Below, piece by piece: positions 7,283 through 15,502 of a stretch of 64,000 nucleotides of DNA (positions are counted from its first letter, which is position 1; the number at the start of each line of letters is the position of its first letter). A model generated the notes under the pieces. It was not told where the DNA came from, searched no databases, and saw nothing but the letters and a program-made list of their open reading frames with translations. The DNA is from Ottowia sp. SB7-C50. Its GTDB lineage: Bacteria > Pseudomonadota > Gammaproteobacteria > Burkholderiales > Burkholderiaceae_C. The translations under genes and the position numbers were made by a program. The stretch lies in assembly GCF_033110285.1 (NCBI RefSeq), contig NZ_CP136995.1, positions 2,976,001 to 3,040,000 on the forward strand, written 5' to 3'.

Positions 7283-8716
7283 TCACTTCTTCTGCTTCAC
7301 CGGCCGCTGCCAGTCGGCCACGCTGATCTGCTTGCCGCGCGCCACGCTTAAAGCGCCGGGCGGCGTGCTCTTGGTGATAGTCGATCCGCCGCCCACCGTG
7401 CCGCCGGCGCCCAGGGTCAGCGGCGCCACCAGCACGCAGTTGCTGCCCACGTGCACGTCGGCCTCGATCACGGTGCGGTGCTTGTTGGCGCCGTCGTAGT
7501 TGGCGGTGATGCTGCCGGCGCCGTAGTTCACGCGCTCGCCCACCGTGGCGTCGCCCAGGTAGGCCAGGTGGTTGGCCTTGGCGCCCGCGGCCAGGGTGGA
7601 ATTCTTCACTTCGACGAAGTTGCCGATGTGCACGTCAGGCCCCAGCTGCGCCCCCGGGCGCAGCCGCGCAAACGGGCCGACCAGCGCGCCCGCGCCCACC
7701 GTCACCCCGTCCTGGCCGCCGTCGATGTGGGTAAAGGGATGGATCACCGCCCCCGCCGCCAGCGTGGCGTTGGCGATGACGCAGTGCGCGCCGATGCGCA
7801 CGCCGTCGGCCAGCGTGACGTCGCCTTCAAAGATGCAGCCGACGTCAATTTCCACGTCCTGCCCGCATTGCAGCGTGCCGCGCAGGTCAAAGCGCGCCGG
7901 GTCGACCAGGCGCACGCCGGCCTCCATCAGGCGCAGGGCGTGGCGCTGCTGCAGCGCGCGTTCCAGCTCGGCCAGTTGCACCGGGCTGTTGACGCCCGCC
8001 ACTTCCACGTCGTCGTCGATCTGCAGCGCCAGCACCGGCGTGCCGTCGGCCACCGCGTGCTTGACGACGTCGGTCAGGTAGAACTCCTTCTGCGCGTTGT
8101 CGTCGGTCAGCAGCGCCAGGTATTTTTTCAGCAGGCGCGTGGGCGCAGCGATGACGCCGCTGTACCACTCGGTGATGGCGCGCTGGTCGGCGCTGGCGTC
8201 CTTGGCCTCGACGATGGCGCGCACGGGGATGTCGCCGTTGCCTTCAGCCGCGCCGCGCACGATGCGGCCGTAGGCGCCGGCGTCCTCGCCCGTGTCCACC
8301 GTCAGAAGGGCGATGCTGTGCTCGCCCGCCAGCGACAGCAGGCGGCGCAGCGTGCCGGGCCGCACCAGCGGCACGTCGCCGTTCAGCACCAGGGTGACGC
8401 CGTCGTCCGGCAGCGCGGGCGCGGCCTGCTGCACGGCGTGGCCGGTGCCCAGTTGCGGCTCCTGGCGCACGGTGCGTAGCGCGATTTGCAAGCCTTTTGT
8501 GGCTTGTGCGCTTGCCCAGTCTGCGCAGAATGCTTCAACTTCGATAGCGCCGTGACCGGTCACCACCACCGCCGAGCGGGCCTGCAGCGCGGCCGCGCTG
8601 TCCAGCACGTGCGCCAGCAGCGGGCGGCCCGCCAGGCGGTGCAGCACCTTGGGCCGCTGGCTTTTCATGCGCGTGCCCTTGCCCGCGGCCATGACGACGA
8701 CGTCGATCGCGCTCAT
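7283..8716 (-). CDS. glmU: Bifunctional GlmU (UDP-GlcNAc pyrophosphorylase / GlcN-1-P acetyltransferase)
   Basis: This 477-residue enzyme makes UDP-N-acetylglucosamine for peptidoglycan and lipopolysaccharide. The N-terminal uridyltransferase domain starts with the nucleotide loop MAAGKGTRMKS (residues 9-19) and contains QLGTGHA and LNGDVPL. The C-terminal half has the hexapeptide repeats of a left-handed beta helix, with EVKNSTL, NYDGANKHRT and the acetyl-CoA region. Residues about 57-82 contain an extra stretch (including EAFCADWASAQATKG) compared with the usual short link between GHG and QLGTGH; this stretch is encoded by an in-frame copy of the dispersed repeat. The active-site motifs on both sides are intact, so the enzyme is probably functional. 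Confidence 0.95.
   Translation of the reverse strand: MSAIDVVVMAAGKGTRMKSQRPKVLHRLAGRPLLAHVLDSAAALQARSAVVVTGHGAIEVEAFCADWASAQATKGLQIALRTVRQEPQLGTGHAVQQAAPALPDDGVTLVLNGDVPLVRPGTLRRLLSLAGEHSIALLTVDTGEDAGAYGRIVRGAAEGNGDIPVRAIVEAKDASADQRAITEWYSGVIAAPTRLLKKYLALLTDDNAQKEFYLTDVVKHAVADGTPVLALQIDDDVEVAGVNSPVQLAELERALQQRHALRLMEAGVRLVDPARFDLRGTLQCGQDVEIDVGCIFEGDVTLADGVRIGAHCVIANATLAAGAVIHPFTHIDGGQDGVTVGAGALVGPFARLRPGAQLGPDVHIGNFVEVKNSTLAAGAKANHLAYLGDATVGERVNYGAGSITANYDGANKHRTVIEADVHVGSNCVLVAPLTLGAGGTVGGGSTITKSTPPGALSVARGKQISVADWQRPVKQKK
8475..8549. repeat. Dispersed AT-hairpin element inside glmU (copy 3)
   Basis: The arm GCGCTTGCCCAGTCTGCGCA (8508-8527) is followed by the core GCTTC-N7-ATAGC (8532-8548, one arm degenerate). 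The element lies within the coding frame and encodes extra residues near positions 57-80 of GlmU without a frameshift. Confidence 0.75.
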
Positions 8717-8795
8717 GCTTTTCTCAGCTCCATGCTTGCTCGAATGAGCGCGATTATCGGCGTCGCCCGCGCGGCGCCACGGGAACCGGCGCTCG

Positions 8796-9311
8796 TCAGT
8801 GCGCGTGTCCCATGCCGTGCCCCATGGCGTCGGCAGCGGCCGCGCCGCCCTGCAGCACGGCCGGGTCGAGCATGCCGAAGATCATGGCGATGTGCGCCAC
8901 CACCAGGAACAGCGCCACCATCAGCGCATGCCGCGCCAGGCGCCGCTCGTGCGTCCAGCCGCGGCCGATGACGCCCAGGTCGATCAGCGCCAGCCCCAGC
9001 AGCGGCACGATGCCCAGCAGGTAGGCGCCGACGGCGATCACGTCGGCTGGCCCGCGCCATTCGCCCGCGCGCGTGATGGGCAGCACGGCGTTGAAGATCA
9101 GGTACACGAACACGCCCGTGAAGTAGATGCCGCCGGCAATGCTGGCGGTGCGGTTGATGGCCACCAGCGGCCCCGCGCGCAGGCGGTGCAGCAGGATGAA
9201 CAGCTCGGTGATGGCCACGGTTTCGGCCAGGATGACCGGCACCGCCATGAACAGGATCAGGTGCCAGGGCTGGTTGGTGGCCAGCAACTCCATGTAATGC
9301 GTCATCGACAT
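8796..9311 (-). CDS. Integral membrane protein of unknown function (DUF6803-like) with His-rich tail
   Basis: This 171-residue protein has about five hydrophobic segments (near residues 13-35, 45-70, 90-110, 130-150 among them) and ends in a His/Met-rich tail (DAMGHGMGHAH) suggestive of metal binding. I recognise the family only as an uncharacterised membrane protein group resembling DUF6803. The start MSMTHYMELL was chosen because GGAG lies 7 bases upstream; another ATG follows two codons later. It lies 83 bases downstream of a small His/Cys-rich exported protein on the same strand, which suggests a shared metal-related role, but that is inference. Confidence 0.7.
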   Translation of the reverse strand: MSMTHYMELLATNQPWHLILFMAVPVILAETVAITELFILLHRLRAGPLVAINRTASIAGGIYFTGVFVYLIFNAVLPITRAGEWRGPADVIAVGAYLLGIVPLLGLALIDLGVIGRGWTHERRLARHALMVALFLVVAHIAMIFGMLDPAVLQGGAAAADAMGHGMGHAH

Positions 9312-9394
9312 GAATGAACTCCGGAAAATGGGAACGGACTCGCTGCGCACGGCGCGACGGCGCCGCTGCACAAGCAGGCAAAAAAAGAAAGGCT

Positions 9395-9748
9395 TCAGCC
9401 GCGCGCGGGTGGCGGCAGTTCAGGCGGCCAGGGCCCCACGCCCTGCAGCGGCCGCCGCCCCATGGGGCATGCCGTGGGCAGCGCCGGGGCTTTCATGGGC
9501 AGCCAGAGGCCCGGCAGCGCGGGCGCGTGGCCCAGGTCGCAGGCAATGCGGCAGTCGGGCGAAACGGATGAATCGCCAGCGGACGATGCGCCGTCGTCCT
9601 GCAGATGCCCCGCATGTGTGCCGCCGTGCGCGGCGGCGTCTTCGCAGGCGATGGTCTGCACCGGCTGCGGCAGGTCAACGAAATGCGCCAGCGCCCAGCC
9701 GCGCGCCAGCAGGCACAGCACCAGAAACGCAACCCAACGTTTGACCAT
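9395..9748 (-). CDS. Small exported His/Cys-rich protein, unknown function
   Basis: This 117-residue protein has an N-terminal signal (MVKRWVAFLVLCLLARGWALA) and then a short domain with clustered His and Cys (IACEDAAAHGGTHAGHL, CRIACDLGHA). The composition is compatible with periplasmic metal binding, and the C-terminus is Pro-rich. I do not recognise a named family. It is followed by the His-tailed membrane protein gene on the same strand, so the two probably form an operon. Coding strand and frame are supported by the signal peptide and codon pattern; the function is unknown. Confidence 0.6.
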   Translation of the reverse strand: MVKRWVAFLVLCLLARGWALAHFVDLPQPVQTIACEDAAAHGGTHAGHLQDDGASSAGDSSVSPDCRIACDLGHAPALPGLWLPMKAPALPTACPMGRRPLQGVGPWPPELPPPARG

Positions 9749-9800
9749 GTTGCAAAGTGTACGCCTGCGTCCGTGCGGCTTGTTTGACCCGGCTCAGCGG

Positions 9801-10556
9801 TCAGATCAACGGCACCTGGCGAAGCGGGCGCGCGTAGTAGTCGGCCATGCGCTCCAGCGCCGCGACATCGATCAGCCGCAGCCGCCCGCTGTCGAGCGCG
9901 TGCAGGCCCAGGCGTTCGAGCTTGCGCAGCGTCTTGTTGGTGTGCACCAGCGACAGCCCCAGCGCGTCGGCGATGTGCTGCTGCGTCAGCGGAAACTCGA
10001 CCCCGCCGTCCTCATCGACCAGCGACACCCGTTCGGCGCGCCGCCACAGGTTGATCAGCAGCATGGCGATGCGCTCGGCCGCTGCGCGCCGGCCCACGGT
10101 GACCAGGTTTTCGTCCACCAGCCGTTCTTCGCTGGCGCACAGCCAGGTCACGTTGTAGCCCAGCCGCGGCTGCTGCTGGAAGATGCGCCACAGCTGGTCC
10201 TGGCCGAACACGCACAGCTGCGTGTCGGTCAGCGCCTCGACGCCGTGCGTGGCCTCGTCGGTGAATTCGCCCTGCAGCCCGACCAGGTCGCCCGGCAGCA
10301 GAAAGTTGAGGATCTGCCGCCGCCCGTCGGCCAGCGTCTTGTAGCGAAACGCCCAGCCGGCATACAGCGTGTAGATGCGCTGCGGCGCGCGGTGTTCGGA
10401 CACGATGGCGGCGCCCGCGCGCACGGCCTGCGTGGTCTGCCGGCACGACTGGATGAAGGCCAGCTCGTCGGCGCTCACGGGCAAAAAGCAGTCCAGCTGG
10501 CGCAGCCGGCAGTCGGCGCAGGCGGCGGGAGGTACGGCTTGGGTGGACGAGGTCAT
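9801..10556 (-). CDS. Crp/Fnr family transcriptional regulator
   Basis: This 251-residue regulator has an N-terminal cyclic-nucleotide-binding-type beta domain and a C-terminal winged helix (LTQQHIADALGLSLVHTNKT at about 178-197). Cys13, Cys16, Cys23 and Cys115 are placed much like the four Cys that hold the oxygen-sensing 4Fe-4S cluster of FNR, although the spacing between the second and third is six residues rather than five. It may therefore respond to oxygen or redox state. FNR-like boxes occur ahead of resB and nnrS in this window, making these plausible targets. The exact ligand is not established. Confidence 0.85.
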   Translation of the reverse strand: MTSSTQAVPPAACADCRLRQLDCFLPVSADELAFIQSCRQTTQAVRAGAAIVSEHRAPQRIYTLYAGWAFRYKTLADGRRQILNFLLPGDLVGLQGEFTDEATHGVEALTDTQLCVFGQDQLWRIFQQQPRLGYNVTWLCASEERLVDENLVTVGRRAAAERIAMLLINLWRRAERVSLVDEDGGVEFPLTQQHIADALGLSLVHTNKTLRKLERLGLHALDSGRLRLIDVAALERMADYYARPLRQVPLI

Positions 10557-10594
10557 GGGCGCTCAGCTTCTACCACAGCGGCCCATGCCGGCCG

Positions 10595-11215
10595 TCATAG
10601 TGGCGCCGGCTGCGCGCTGCCGCCCAGGCCCTGGTCCAGCAGCGCGACCACTTCCTCGGCGAAGGCCGTGTACGACAGCGGCCCGCCCGGCCGCAGCCAG
10701 GTGAAGGTCCAGTTGATCATGCCGAACAGCGTCATGGTGATGGCGGTCTGGTTGCGCGGGCTCAGCCGGTCCGGGTAGGCGCGGCGCAGAAAGCGTGTGA
10801 CGGCCGACACCACGTCGCGCTGGCGGTCGAGGATGACTTCGCGCTGCTGATCGCCCAAAAACTGCGTGCTGCCCAGCAGCGCCGCGTGCCGCGTGGCCGA
10901 GGTTTCGTATTCGCGCAGAAAGGCGCGGATCAGCTCGTGCAGCGTGGCGCGATCGTCCAGCGCCTTGCGCTGCGCCGTGGCCTGCACCTGCGCTGTGATC
11001 ACCAGCAGCTTCTGCGTGTAGCGGTCCAGCAGGTCGAATAGGATCGCTTCCTTGCTCTCATAGTAGTGGTACAGGCGCGCCTTCGACGTGCCGCAGGCGG
11101 CGGCGATGTCGTTCATGCTGGTGGCCGGGTAGCTCTGCCGCGCAAAGCAGGCCGCCGCGACGTCGAGGATCTCGTCGCGGCGCAGTTCGTGGGCGGCAGA
11201 AATGGGGCGGGCCAT
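10595..11215 (-). CDS. TetR/AcrR family transcriptional regulator
   Basis: This 206-residue repressor-type protein has an N-terminal helix-turn-helix (ILDVAAACFARQSYPATSMN, then DIAAACGTSKARLYHYYESK at about residues 36-55) followed by an all-helical ligand domain. The N-terminal features are textbook TetR. The target and ligand are unknown; neighbours on both sides (a Crp/Fnr gene and cca) give no clear clue. It is on the minus strand, with a 38-base gap to the Crp/Fnr gene downstream, so the two may be co-transcribed. Confidence 0.9.
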   Translation of the reverse strand: MARPISAAHELRRDEILDVAAACFARQSYPATSMNDIAAACGTSKARLYHYYESKEAILFDLLDRYTQKLLVITAQVQATAQRKALDDRATLHELIRAFLREYETSATRHAALLGSTQFLGDQQREVILDRQRDVVSAVTRFLRRAYPDRLSPRNQTAITMTLFGMINWTFTWLRPGGPLSYTAFAEEVVALLDQGLGGSAQPAPL

Positions 11216-11267
11216 GCGACCATTATGGGCGCCGGCGGACCCGCGCGCGATTCGTCGACGTTTCAGG

Positions 11268-11314
11268 CGCTGGCGCCCGTCGCAAAAGCGCAGGCAGCTA
11301 TCAAGTCAATAGCG
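11268..11314. repeat. Dispersed AT-hairpin element, copy 4
   Basis: A GC arm (GCGCTGGCGCCCGTCGCAAA) is followed by AGCGCAGGCA and the perfect core GCTAT-N7-ATAGC at 11297-11313. It lies between the tetR start (11215) and the cca stop (11331), so it may end cca transcription. Confidence 0.8.
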
Positions 11315-11330
11315 GCGACGCGGGGCGCGC

Positions 11331-12605
11331 TCAGGCAGCGGCGGCCGCGCCGTCCATGCCGGCCTGCACGGCCTGCGCACGCGCCTGCGCCACGGCCTGG
11401 CCGACGGACGCGCCGCGCGCGCCGCGCGCCATGGCCGCCTCGGCCACGGTGGCGGTGTCCACGCCCTGCGCGGCGGCCAGCACCGCCAGCAGGCGCGGGC
11501 GCTGCGGGTAGGCATCGTGTTCCATGCCCAGCCGGCCGCGCGCGTCGCACTCGCAGGCCAGCAGCACGTCGGCAAAGCGCGCCGGCTTGCGAAAGGCGTC
11601 GCAGCGCTCCAGCAGGCGCACCAGCGCGGCGGCGTTCAGTTCGCCGCTGCGGTGGATGTTGCCGTGTTCGCGCGCCACCACGTCGGCCAGTTCGGTGCAT
11701 TCGGTGGGCACGCGCAGGCGGTCGGCCACGGCGCGCAGCAGGCGGGCGCTGCGCTGCTCGTGGCCGATGTGGCGCGGCAGCACGTCGGCCGGCGTGGTGC
11801 CCTTGCCCAAGTCGTGCATCAGGCAGGCCCAGCGCACGGCCAGCGGTGCGTTCAATTTCGCGGCCTGCTGCAGCACCATCATCACGTGCACGCCGGTGTC
11901 GACCTCGGGGTGGTATTCGGGCCGCTGCGGCACGCCCCACAGGCGGTCCAGCTCGGGCAGCACCACGCGCAGCGCGCCGCATTCGCGCAGCACGTCGAAC
12001 ATGCGCGCCGGGTGCGATTCCATCAGCCCGCGCGACAGCTCCTGCCACACGCGTTCGGGCACCAGGTGGTCGGCCTCGCCATCGGCCACCATGTCGCGCA
12101 GCAGCGCCATGGTTTCGGGCGCGACGGCGAAGTCATGAAAGCGCGCCGCAAAGCGCGCCAGCCGCAGGATGCGCACCGGGTCTTCGCGGAAGGCATCGGT
12201 CACGTGGCGCAGCACGCGCGCCTGCAGGTCGCGCTGGCCGCCAAACGGGTCGATCAGCGCAACATCCAGGCCATTTTGGCCGCTTGCGCTGGTCCAGTCT
12301 GCGGGGGCAGCTATCGAATTGATAGTTAAATCGCGTCGCGCCAGGTCTTCCTCGATGCGCACGTCGGGGCTGGCGAAGACGGTGAAGCCCTTGTAGCCGC
12401 GCCCGCTCTTGCGTTCGGTGCGCGCCAGCGCGTATTCCTCGCGCGTGTCCGGGTGCAAGAAAACCGGAAAGTCCTTGCCCACCGGCAGGTAGCCGTGCGC
12501 CACCATGTCTTCGGGCGTGGCGCCCACCACCACCCAGTCGTGGTCCTGCACGGGCAAGCCCAGCAAGCGGTCGCGCACCGCGCCGCCAACCATGTAGATC
12601 TGCAT
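11331..12605 (-). CDS. cca: Multifunctional CCA-adding tRNA nucleotidyltransferase
   Basis: This 424-residue enzyme adds or repairs the CCA end of tRNAs. The N-terminal nucleotidyltransferase has [13 protein letters not shown] (4-16), the catalytic acid pair region HDWVVVG, and EEDLARRD (85-92), which matches the family EDxxRRD motif. A C-terminal HD phosphohydrolase domain ([10 protein letters not shown]) is present, as in E. coli-type Cca. Residues about 98-115 (including [12 protein letters not shown]) are longer than the short linker usually found between the RRD motif and LIDPFGG, because a repeat element is inserted in frame here. The ATG at 12605 gives the standard [10 protein letters not shown] start. 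Confidence 0.94.
   Translation of the reverse strand: MQIYMVGGAVRDRLLGLPVQDHDWVVVGATPEDMVAHGYLPVGKDFPVFLHPDTREEYALARTERKSGRGYKGFTVFASPDVRIEEDLARRDLTINSIAAPADWTSASGQNGLDVALIDPFGGQRDLQARVLRHVTDAFREDPVRILRLARFAARFHDFAVAPETMALLRDMVADGEADHLVPERVWQELSRGLMESHPARMFDVLRECGALRVVLPELDRLWGVPQRPEYHPEVDTGVHVMMVLQQAAKLNAPLAVRWACLMHDLGKGTTPADVLPRHIGHEQRSARLLRAVADRLRVPTECTELADVVAREHGNIHRSGELNAAALVRLLERCDAFRKPARFADVLLACECDARGRLGMEHDAYPQRPRLLAVLAAAQGVDTATVAEAAMARGARGASVGQAVAQARAQAVQAGMDGAAAAA
12269..12326. repeat. Dispersed AT-hairpin element inside cca (copy 5)
   Basis: The arm CGCTTGCGCTGGTCCAGTCT is followed by GCGGGGGCA and the core GCTAT-N7-ATAG at 12310-12325. It is in frame within cca and encodes the extra linker residues of the nucleotidyltransferase domain (about 94-112). 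Confidence 0.8.
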
Positions 12606-12770
12606 GCGGTGCAGTGTATCGGCGCGGTGTCGGCGCCGGCACGTACGACGGTGGCCGACACGCTGTCCGCCCTTCGGCTGATGCGGCCCCGCGCGCCGAC
12701 GCGGCATAGTGGCGACCTGTGAAGCCCGAATCGACCCCCCCTTCTGCGCCGCCACCGGCTGCAATGGCGG

Positions 12771-13355
12771 ATGGCGACCCTGCTGCTGGCCTCAGTGTGC
12801 GGCCTGGCGAACGCCGAAACCTATGGCACGCCGCCACGCAACGAGCCCGTCGCCAGCCAGGACGTGCGTGTGGAGCGCCATGGCAACGCCTTCAGCATTG
12901 ACACCGTGATGCTCGCGCCGGTCCCGCCCGCCGTCGCATGGGACGTGCTGACCGACTTCGAGCACATGCCGCGCTACCAGAGCCAGCTGAAAAGCAGCGA
13001 AGTGCTGGAGCGCAGCGCCCAGCGCCTGCTGGTGCGCCAGAAGGGCGTGGCGCGCTTCGGCCCGTTCAGCAGCGAATTCGAATCGGTGCGCGAAATGGCG
13101 CTGACGCCGCAGCGCAGCATCCGCGCCAAGCAAGTCAGCGGCAGCACGCTGCGGCAAATGGCCAGCCTGATGACGCTGGAGCCCGACAGCAACGGCGGCA
13201 CGCGCCTGACCTACCACGCCGAGATGGAGCCCACCCTGGGCCTGCCCCCGCTGGTCGGCCCCGCTGCCGTGCAGCACGAGACGGCGCAGCAGTTTTCGGC
13301 CCTGGTGCGCGAGATGGTGCGCCGCCACGGCGCGCAGCGCACCGCGGCCCGCTAA
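12771..13355 (+). CDS. Exported SRPBCC (START-like) family protein
   Basis: This 194-residue protein has a short hydrophobic signal ([15 protein letters not shown]) and then a domain with the START/polyketide-cyclase-like pattern: [20 protein letters not shown] at the start, alternating strands, and a long C-terminal helix ([20 protein letters not shown]). Such domains bind hydrophobic ligands. The start lacks basic residues; a CTG nine codons upstream would add LRRHRLQWR and give a more typical signal, so the annotated start is uncertain. The ligand is unknown. It converges with the RRM gene, and a shared hairpin terminator lies between them. Confidence 0.75.
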   Translation: MATLLLASVCGLANAETYGTPPRNEPVASQDVRVERHGNAFSIDTVMLAPVPPAVAWDVLTDFEHMPRYQSQLKSSEVLERSAQRLLVRQKGVARFGPFSSEFESVREMALTPQRSIRAKQVSGSTLRQMASLMTLEPDSNGGTRLTYHAEMEPTLGLPPLVGPAAVQHETAQQFSALVREMVRRHGAQRTAAR

Positions 13356-13373
13356 TCGGCGCCCACAACGCAA

Positions 13374-13399
13374 AAAGCCGGTTCCGAAGAACCGGCTTT
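13374..13399. terminator. Bidirectional hairpin terminator
   Basis: A perfect 11-base stem AAAGCCGGTTC / GAACCGGCTTT surrounds a CGAA tetraloop. It lies between the convergent SRPBCC gene and RRM gene, with A-rich and T-rich flanks, so it can serve both strands. Confidence 0.85.
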
Positions 13400-13423
13400 C
13401 GCTTGCAGTAGGTGCCGCGCGGA

Positions 13424-13768
13424 TCAGTAGCGACGACCGCCACCACCACCACCGTAGCCGCCGCCACCGCCACCGCCACCGCCGTAGCCACGGCCAGCGC
13501 CGCCGCGGTCGGGGCGGGCTTCCATCGGGCGGGCGATGTTCACGGTCAGGTCGCGACCGCCGAAGTTGCGGCCGTTCAGGCCCTGGATGGCCGCCTCGGC
13601 CTCGGCCGCGCTGCCCATCTCGACAAAGCCGAAGCCCTTGGAGCGGCCGCTGTCGCGGTCCATCATGACCTTGGCGGACTGCACGGCGCCAAAGGCCGAA
13701 AATTCCTGTTGCAGGTCTTCGTCACGGACCGAGTAGGCAAGATTGCCGACGTAGAGTTTGTTGTTCAT
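13424..13768 (-). CDS. Glycine-rich RNA-binding protein (single RRM)
   Basis: This 114-residue protein contains one RNA recognition motif with RNP2 LYVGNL (5-10) and RNP1 KGFGFVEM (44-51), followed by a Gly-rich RGG/YGG tail ending GGGRRY. Proteins of this type in cyanobacteria and betaproteobacteria bind single-stranded RNA and are often cold-induced. The downstream end meets a strong bidirectional terminator. It lies just downstream of infA on the same strand, and both could be part of a translation or cold-stress response, but that is inference. Confidence 0.92.
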   Translation of the reverse strand: MNNKLYVGNLAYSVRDEDLQQEFSAFGAVQSAKVMMDRDSGRSKGFGFVEMGSAAEAEAAIQGLNGRNFGGRDLTVNIARPMEARPDRGGAGRGYGGGGGGGGGYGGGGGGRRY

Positions 13769-13852
13769 GGTGTTGTCTTTCAGGTGAAGCGCATCGCCGA
13801 TCGGCGATCACGCGGGGAAATGGGGTTGGAAAGGGTGGACGCGCGGCAACGC

Positions 13853-14113
13853 TTACGCCGGCCGGCGGCGCATCGGCACGTGCGGCCGGCGAACCTCGAG
13901 GTGGCGGAAGGTGATGCGGCCCTTGGTCAGGTCGTAGGGCGACATTTCAAGCGTGACCTTGTCACCGGCCAGGATGCGGATCTTGTGCTTGCGCATCTTG
14001 CCGCCGGTGTAGGCCACCAGCTGGTGCCCGTTGTCGAGCGTGATGCGGTAGCGTGAGTCGGGCAGCATCTCGTCGACGGTGCCGCGCATCTCGATCAGTT
14101 CTTCCTTGGCCAT
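13853..14113 (-). CDS. infA: Translation initiation factor IF-1
   Basis: This 86-residue OB-fold protein matches IF-1: [18 protein letters not shown], the central [18 protein letters not shown] and [16 protein letters not shown]. It occupies the ribosomal A site during initiation. A strong AAGGAGA ribosome site lies just ahead of the ATG. The C-terminus is a little longer than E. coli IF-1 and basic ([12 protein letters not shown]), as in several betaproteobacteria that have an extra infA copy away from the ribosomal protein operon. It lies 28 bases downstream of a small conserved-looking ORF on the same strand. Confidence 0.93.
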   Translation of the reverse strand: MAKEELIEMRGTVDEMLPDSRYRITLDNGHQLVAYTGGKMRKHKIRILAGDKVTLEMSPYDLTKGRITFRHLEVRRPHVPMRRRPA

Positions 14114-14141
14114 GGATCTCCTTGAATGGGGGTGACAGGCA

Positions 14142-14378
14142 TCAGCCGAAGGCCAGCGGGTTGGCCACCCAGGCCCGGGCTTGCGCGGCGGCGTAGCGCA
14201 GCGCGCTGTCACGGCAGGTGAAACGGCGCACGAAGGTGTAGACGCGGTCGTGCGTCTGCATGCCGCGGCCGCGCCGGATCGAAAGGCCCGCGGTGAAGGC
14301 CCCGTCTTGCGCCGAACGGCTCAAGGGGGTGAGGTGGAACTTGCCGCAGGCCAGGGCCTCGGCGTTGGAATGGGACAT
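14142..14378 (-). CDS. Small protein of unknown function upstream of infA
   Basis: This is a 78-residue basic protein starting [19 protein letters not shown] and ending with [19 protein letters not shown]. The central [20 protein letters not shown] segment and the final ALRYA...QA pattern look like a conserved cytoplasmic domain. I have seen similar short proteins near infA or cold-shock genes in related genomes but cannot confirm it here. The ATG has only a weak ribosome site; an in-frame GTG three codons earlier is an alternative. It lies 28 bases ahead of infA, suggesting co-transcription. Confidence 0.6.
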   Translation of the reverse strand: MSHSNAEALACGKFHLTPLSRSAQDGAFTAGLSIRRGRGMQTHDRVYTFVRRFTCRDSALRYAAAQARAWVANPLAFG

Positions 14379-14640
14379 GAAATTCACTGAAACTGAAATC
14401 GCGGGCCGGTGTGGCCCGTAGCCACCATGCCGTCAATGACCCGAAGGCGAAGGCATGGAAAAAGGGGTTGGAAGCCGTCGCGGGAACACCAGAGCCCGAC
14501 GGGAAGTGACTTGCCAGGGGAAAAGCGTGACCACCAAAGAGGCCTGCAGTCGAGGCGGGTGGTGCAAGTGGGCGGTGTGAAAACCACCGCACGCTTCGTC
14601 AAACTTCGTTGTAGCGCAGGCAAGCAAACGGCTACAAGCT
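14379..14640 (-). promoter_or_regulatory. Long untranslated leader of the small-ORF/infA operon
   Basis: About 260 bases before the small ORF show no convincing coding sequence but are less GC-rich than the surroundings. A candidate sigma-70 promoter on the minus strand is TTGTAG (14632-14637), 18 bases, TACAAC (14608-14613). A transcript from there would have a leader of more than 200 bases, reminiscent of cold-shock mRNAs. The promoter match is modest, so this is a suggestion. Confidence 0.35.
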
Positions 14641-14723
14641 GGAAGGCAGTGTAACCCAAGCGGCGCGGGCGCGCACGCCGCCGTTGCGCGGCCGGCTTTC
14701 AGCGCGCGCCGCCGGCAGGCGCG

Positions 14724-15413
14724 TCAGCGCGCGGCGGACAGCCGATACGGTTCCTCGAAGTCGAGGAAATCGCGCTCGGCCAGCGCGCCGTCCATCCACG
14801 CCTTGACGCCCGGCAGGGCGCAGACCTGGTCCATGTAGGCGCGCACGTCGGCCGGTACCGGCAGCGCGTAGGTGCGCAGGCGCATAACCACGGGCGCGAA
14901 GAAGGCGTCGGCCACCGAAACGCGCCCGAACAGCAGCGGCCCGCCGAACTCGCCCAGCAACTGCTGCCACAGCGCGACCAGCCGCGCCAGGTCGGCGCGC
15001 AGCGCGGGCTTGTCGCGCAGCGCCAGCGCGCCGACGTCGGGCAGGCTGGCCTCGATGTTCATCGGGCAGGCGCTGCGCAGCGCGCCGAAGCCGCTGTGCA
15101 TCTCGGCGCACACGCTGCGGGCGCGGGCGCGGGTGGGCGCCTCGCGCGGCCACAGGTGCAGCTCGGGATACTGCTCGGCCAGGTATTCGGCGATGGCCAG
15201 CGTGTCCCACACCACCAGGTCGCCGTCCACCAGCACCGGCACCTTGCCGGTGGGCGACACGCCCGCCAGCGCGGTCTTGAACGCTGAGCCGGCATCGAAC
15301 GAGTCGAAGCGCACCATCACCTCTTCGAACGGGATGCCGGCCTGCGTCATCAGCACCCAGGGGCGCATGGACCAGGACGAGTAGTTCTTGTTGCCGATGT
15401 AGAGCTTGAGCAT
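14724..15413 (-). CDS. Glutathione S-transferase family protein
   Basis: This 229-residue protein has the thioredoxin-like N-terminal GST domain: KLYIGNKNYSSWSMRPWV (residues 3-20, where the Ser pair would contact glutathione), VSPTGKVPVLVDGD with the cis-Pro, and VVWDTLAIAEYLAEQYPE. An all-helical C-terminal domain with VADAFFAPVVMRL follows. It is cytoplasmic. The SSWSMRPW signature is typical of the bacterial subgroup near zeta/theta-type GSTs; the substrate is unknown. The gene is monocistronic or leads into no obvious partner. Confidence 0.9.
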   Translation of the reverse strand: MLKLYIGNKNYSSWSMRPWVLMTQAGIPFEEVMVRFDSFDAGSAFKTALAGVSPTGKVPVLVDGDLVVWDTLAIAEYLAEQYPELHLWPREAPTRARARSVCAEMHSGFGALRSACPMNIEASLPDVGALALRDKPALRADLARLVALWQQLLGEFGGPLLFGRVSVADAFFAPVVMRLRTYALPVPADVRAYMDQVCALPGVKAWMDGALAERDFLDFEEPYRLSAAR

Positions 15414-15502
15414 GGGTTCCTCCGTCTGCGGGCTGCCATGCTAGCGCGCGCCCGGGCAACGATTGATGACCGTTGTGCGCGCGATTGATGCGCCGGCGCG
15501 AA

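Noticed and set aside
14384..14659. A 91-codon minus-strand frame in the infA leader
   Set aside because: No ribosome site, family or conserved pattern; better explained as untranslated leader.
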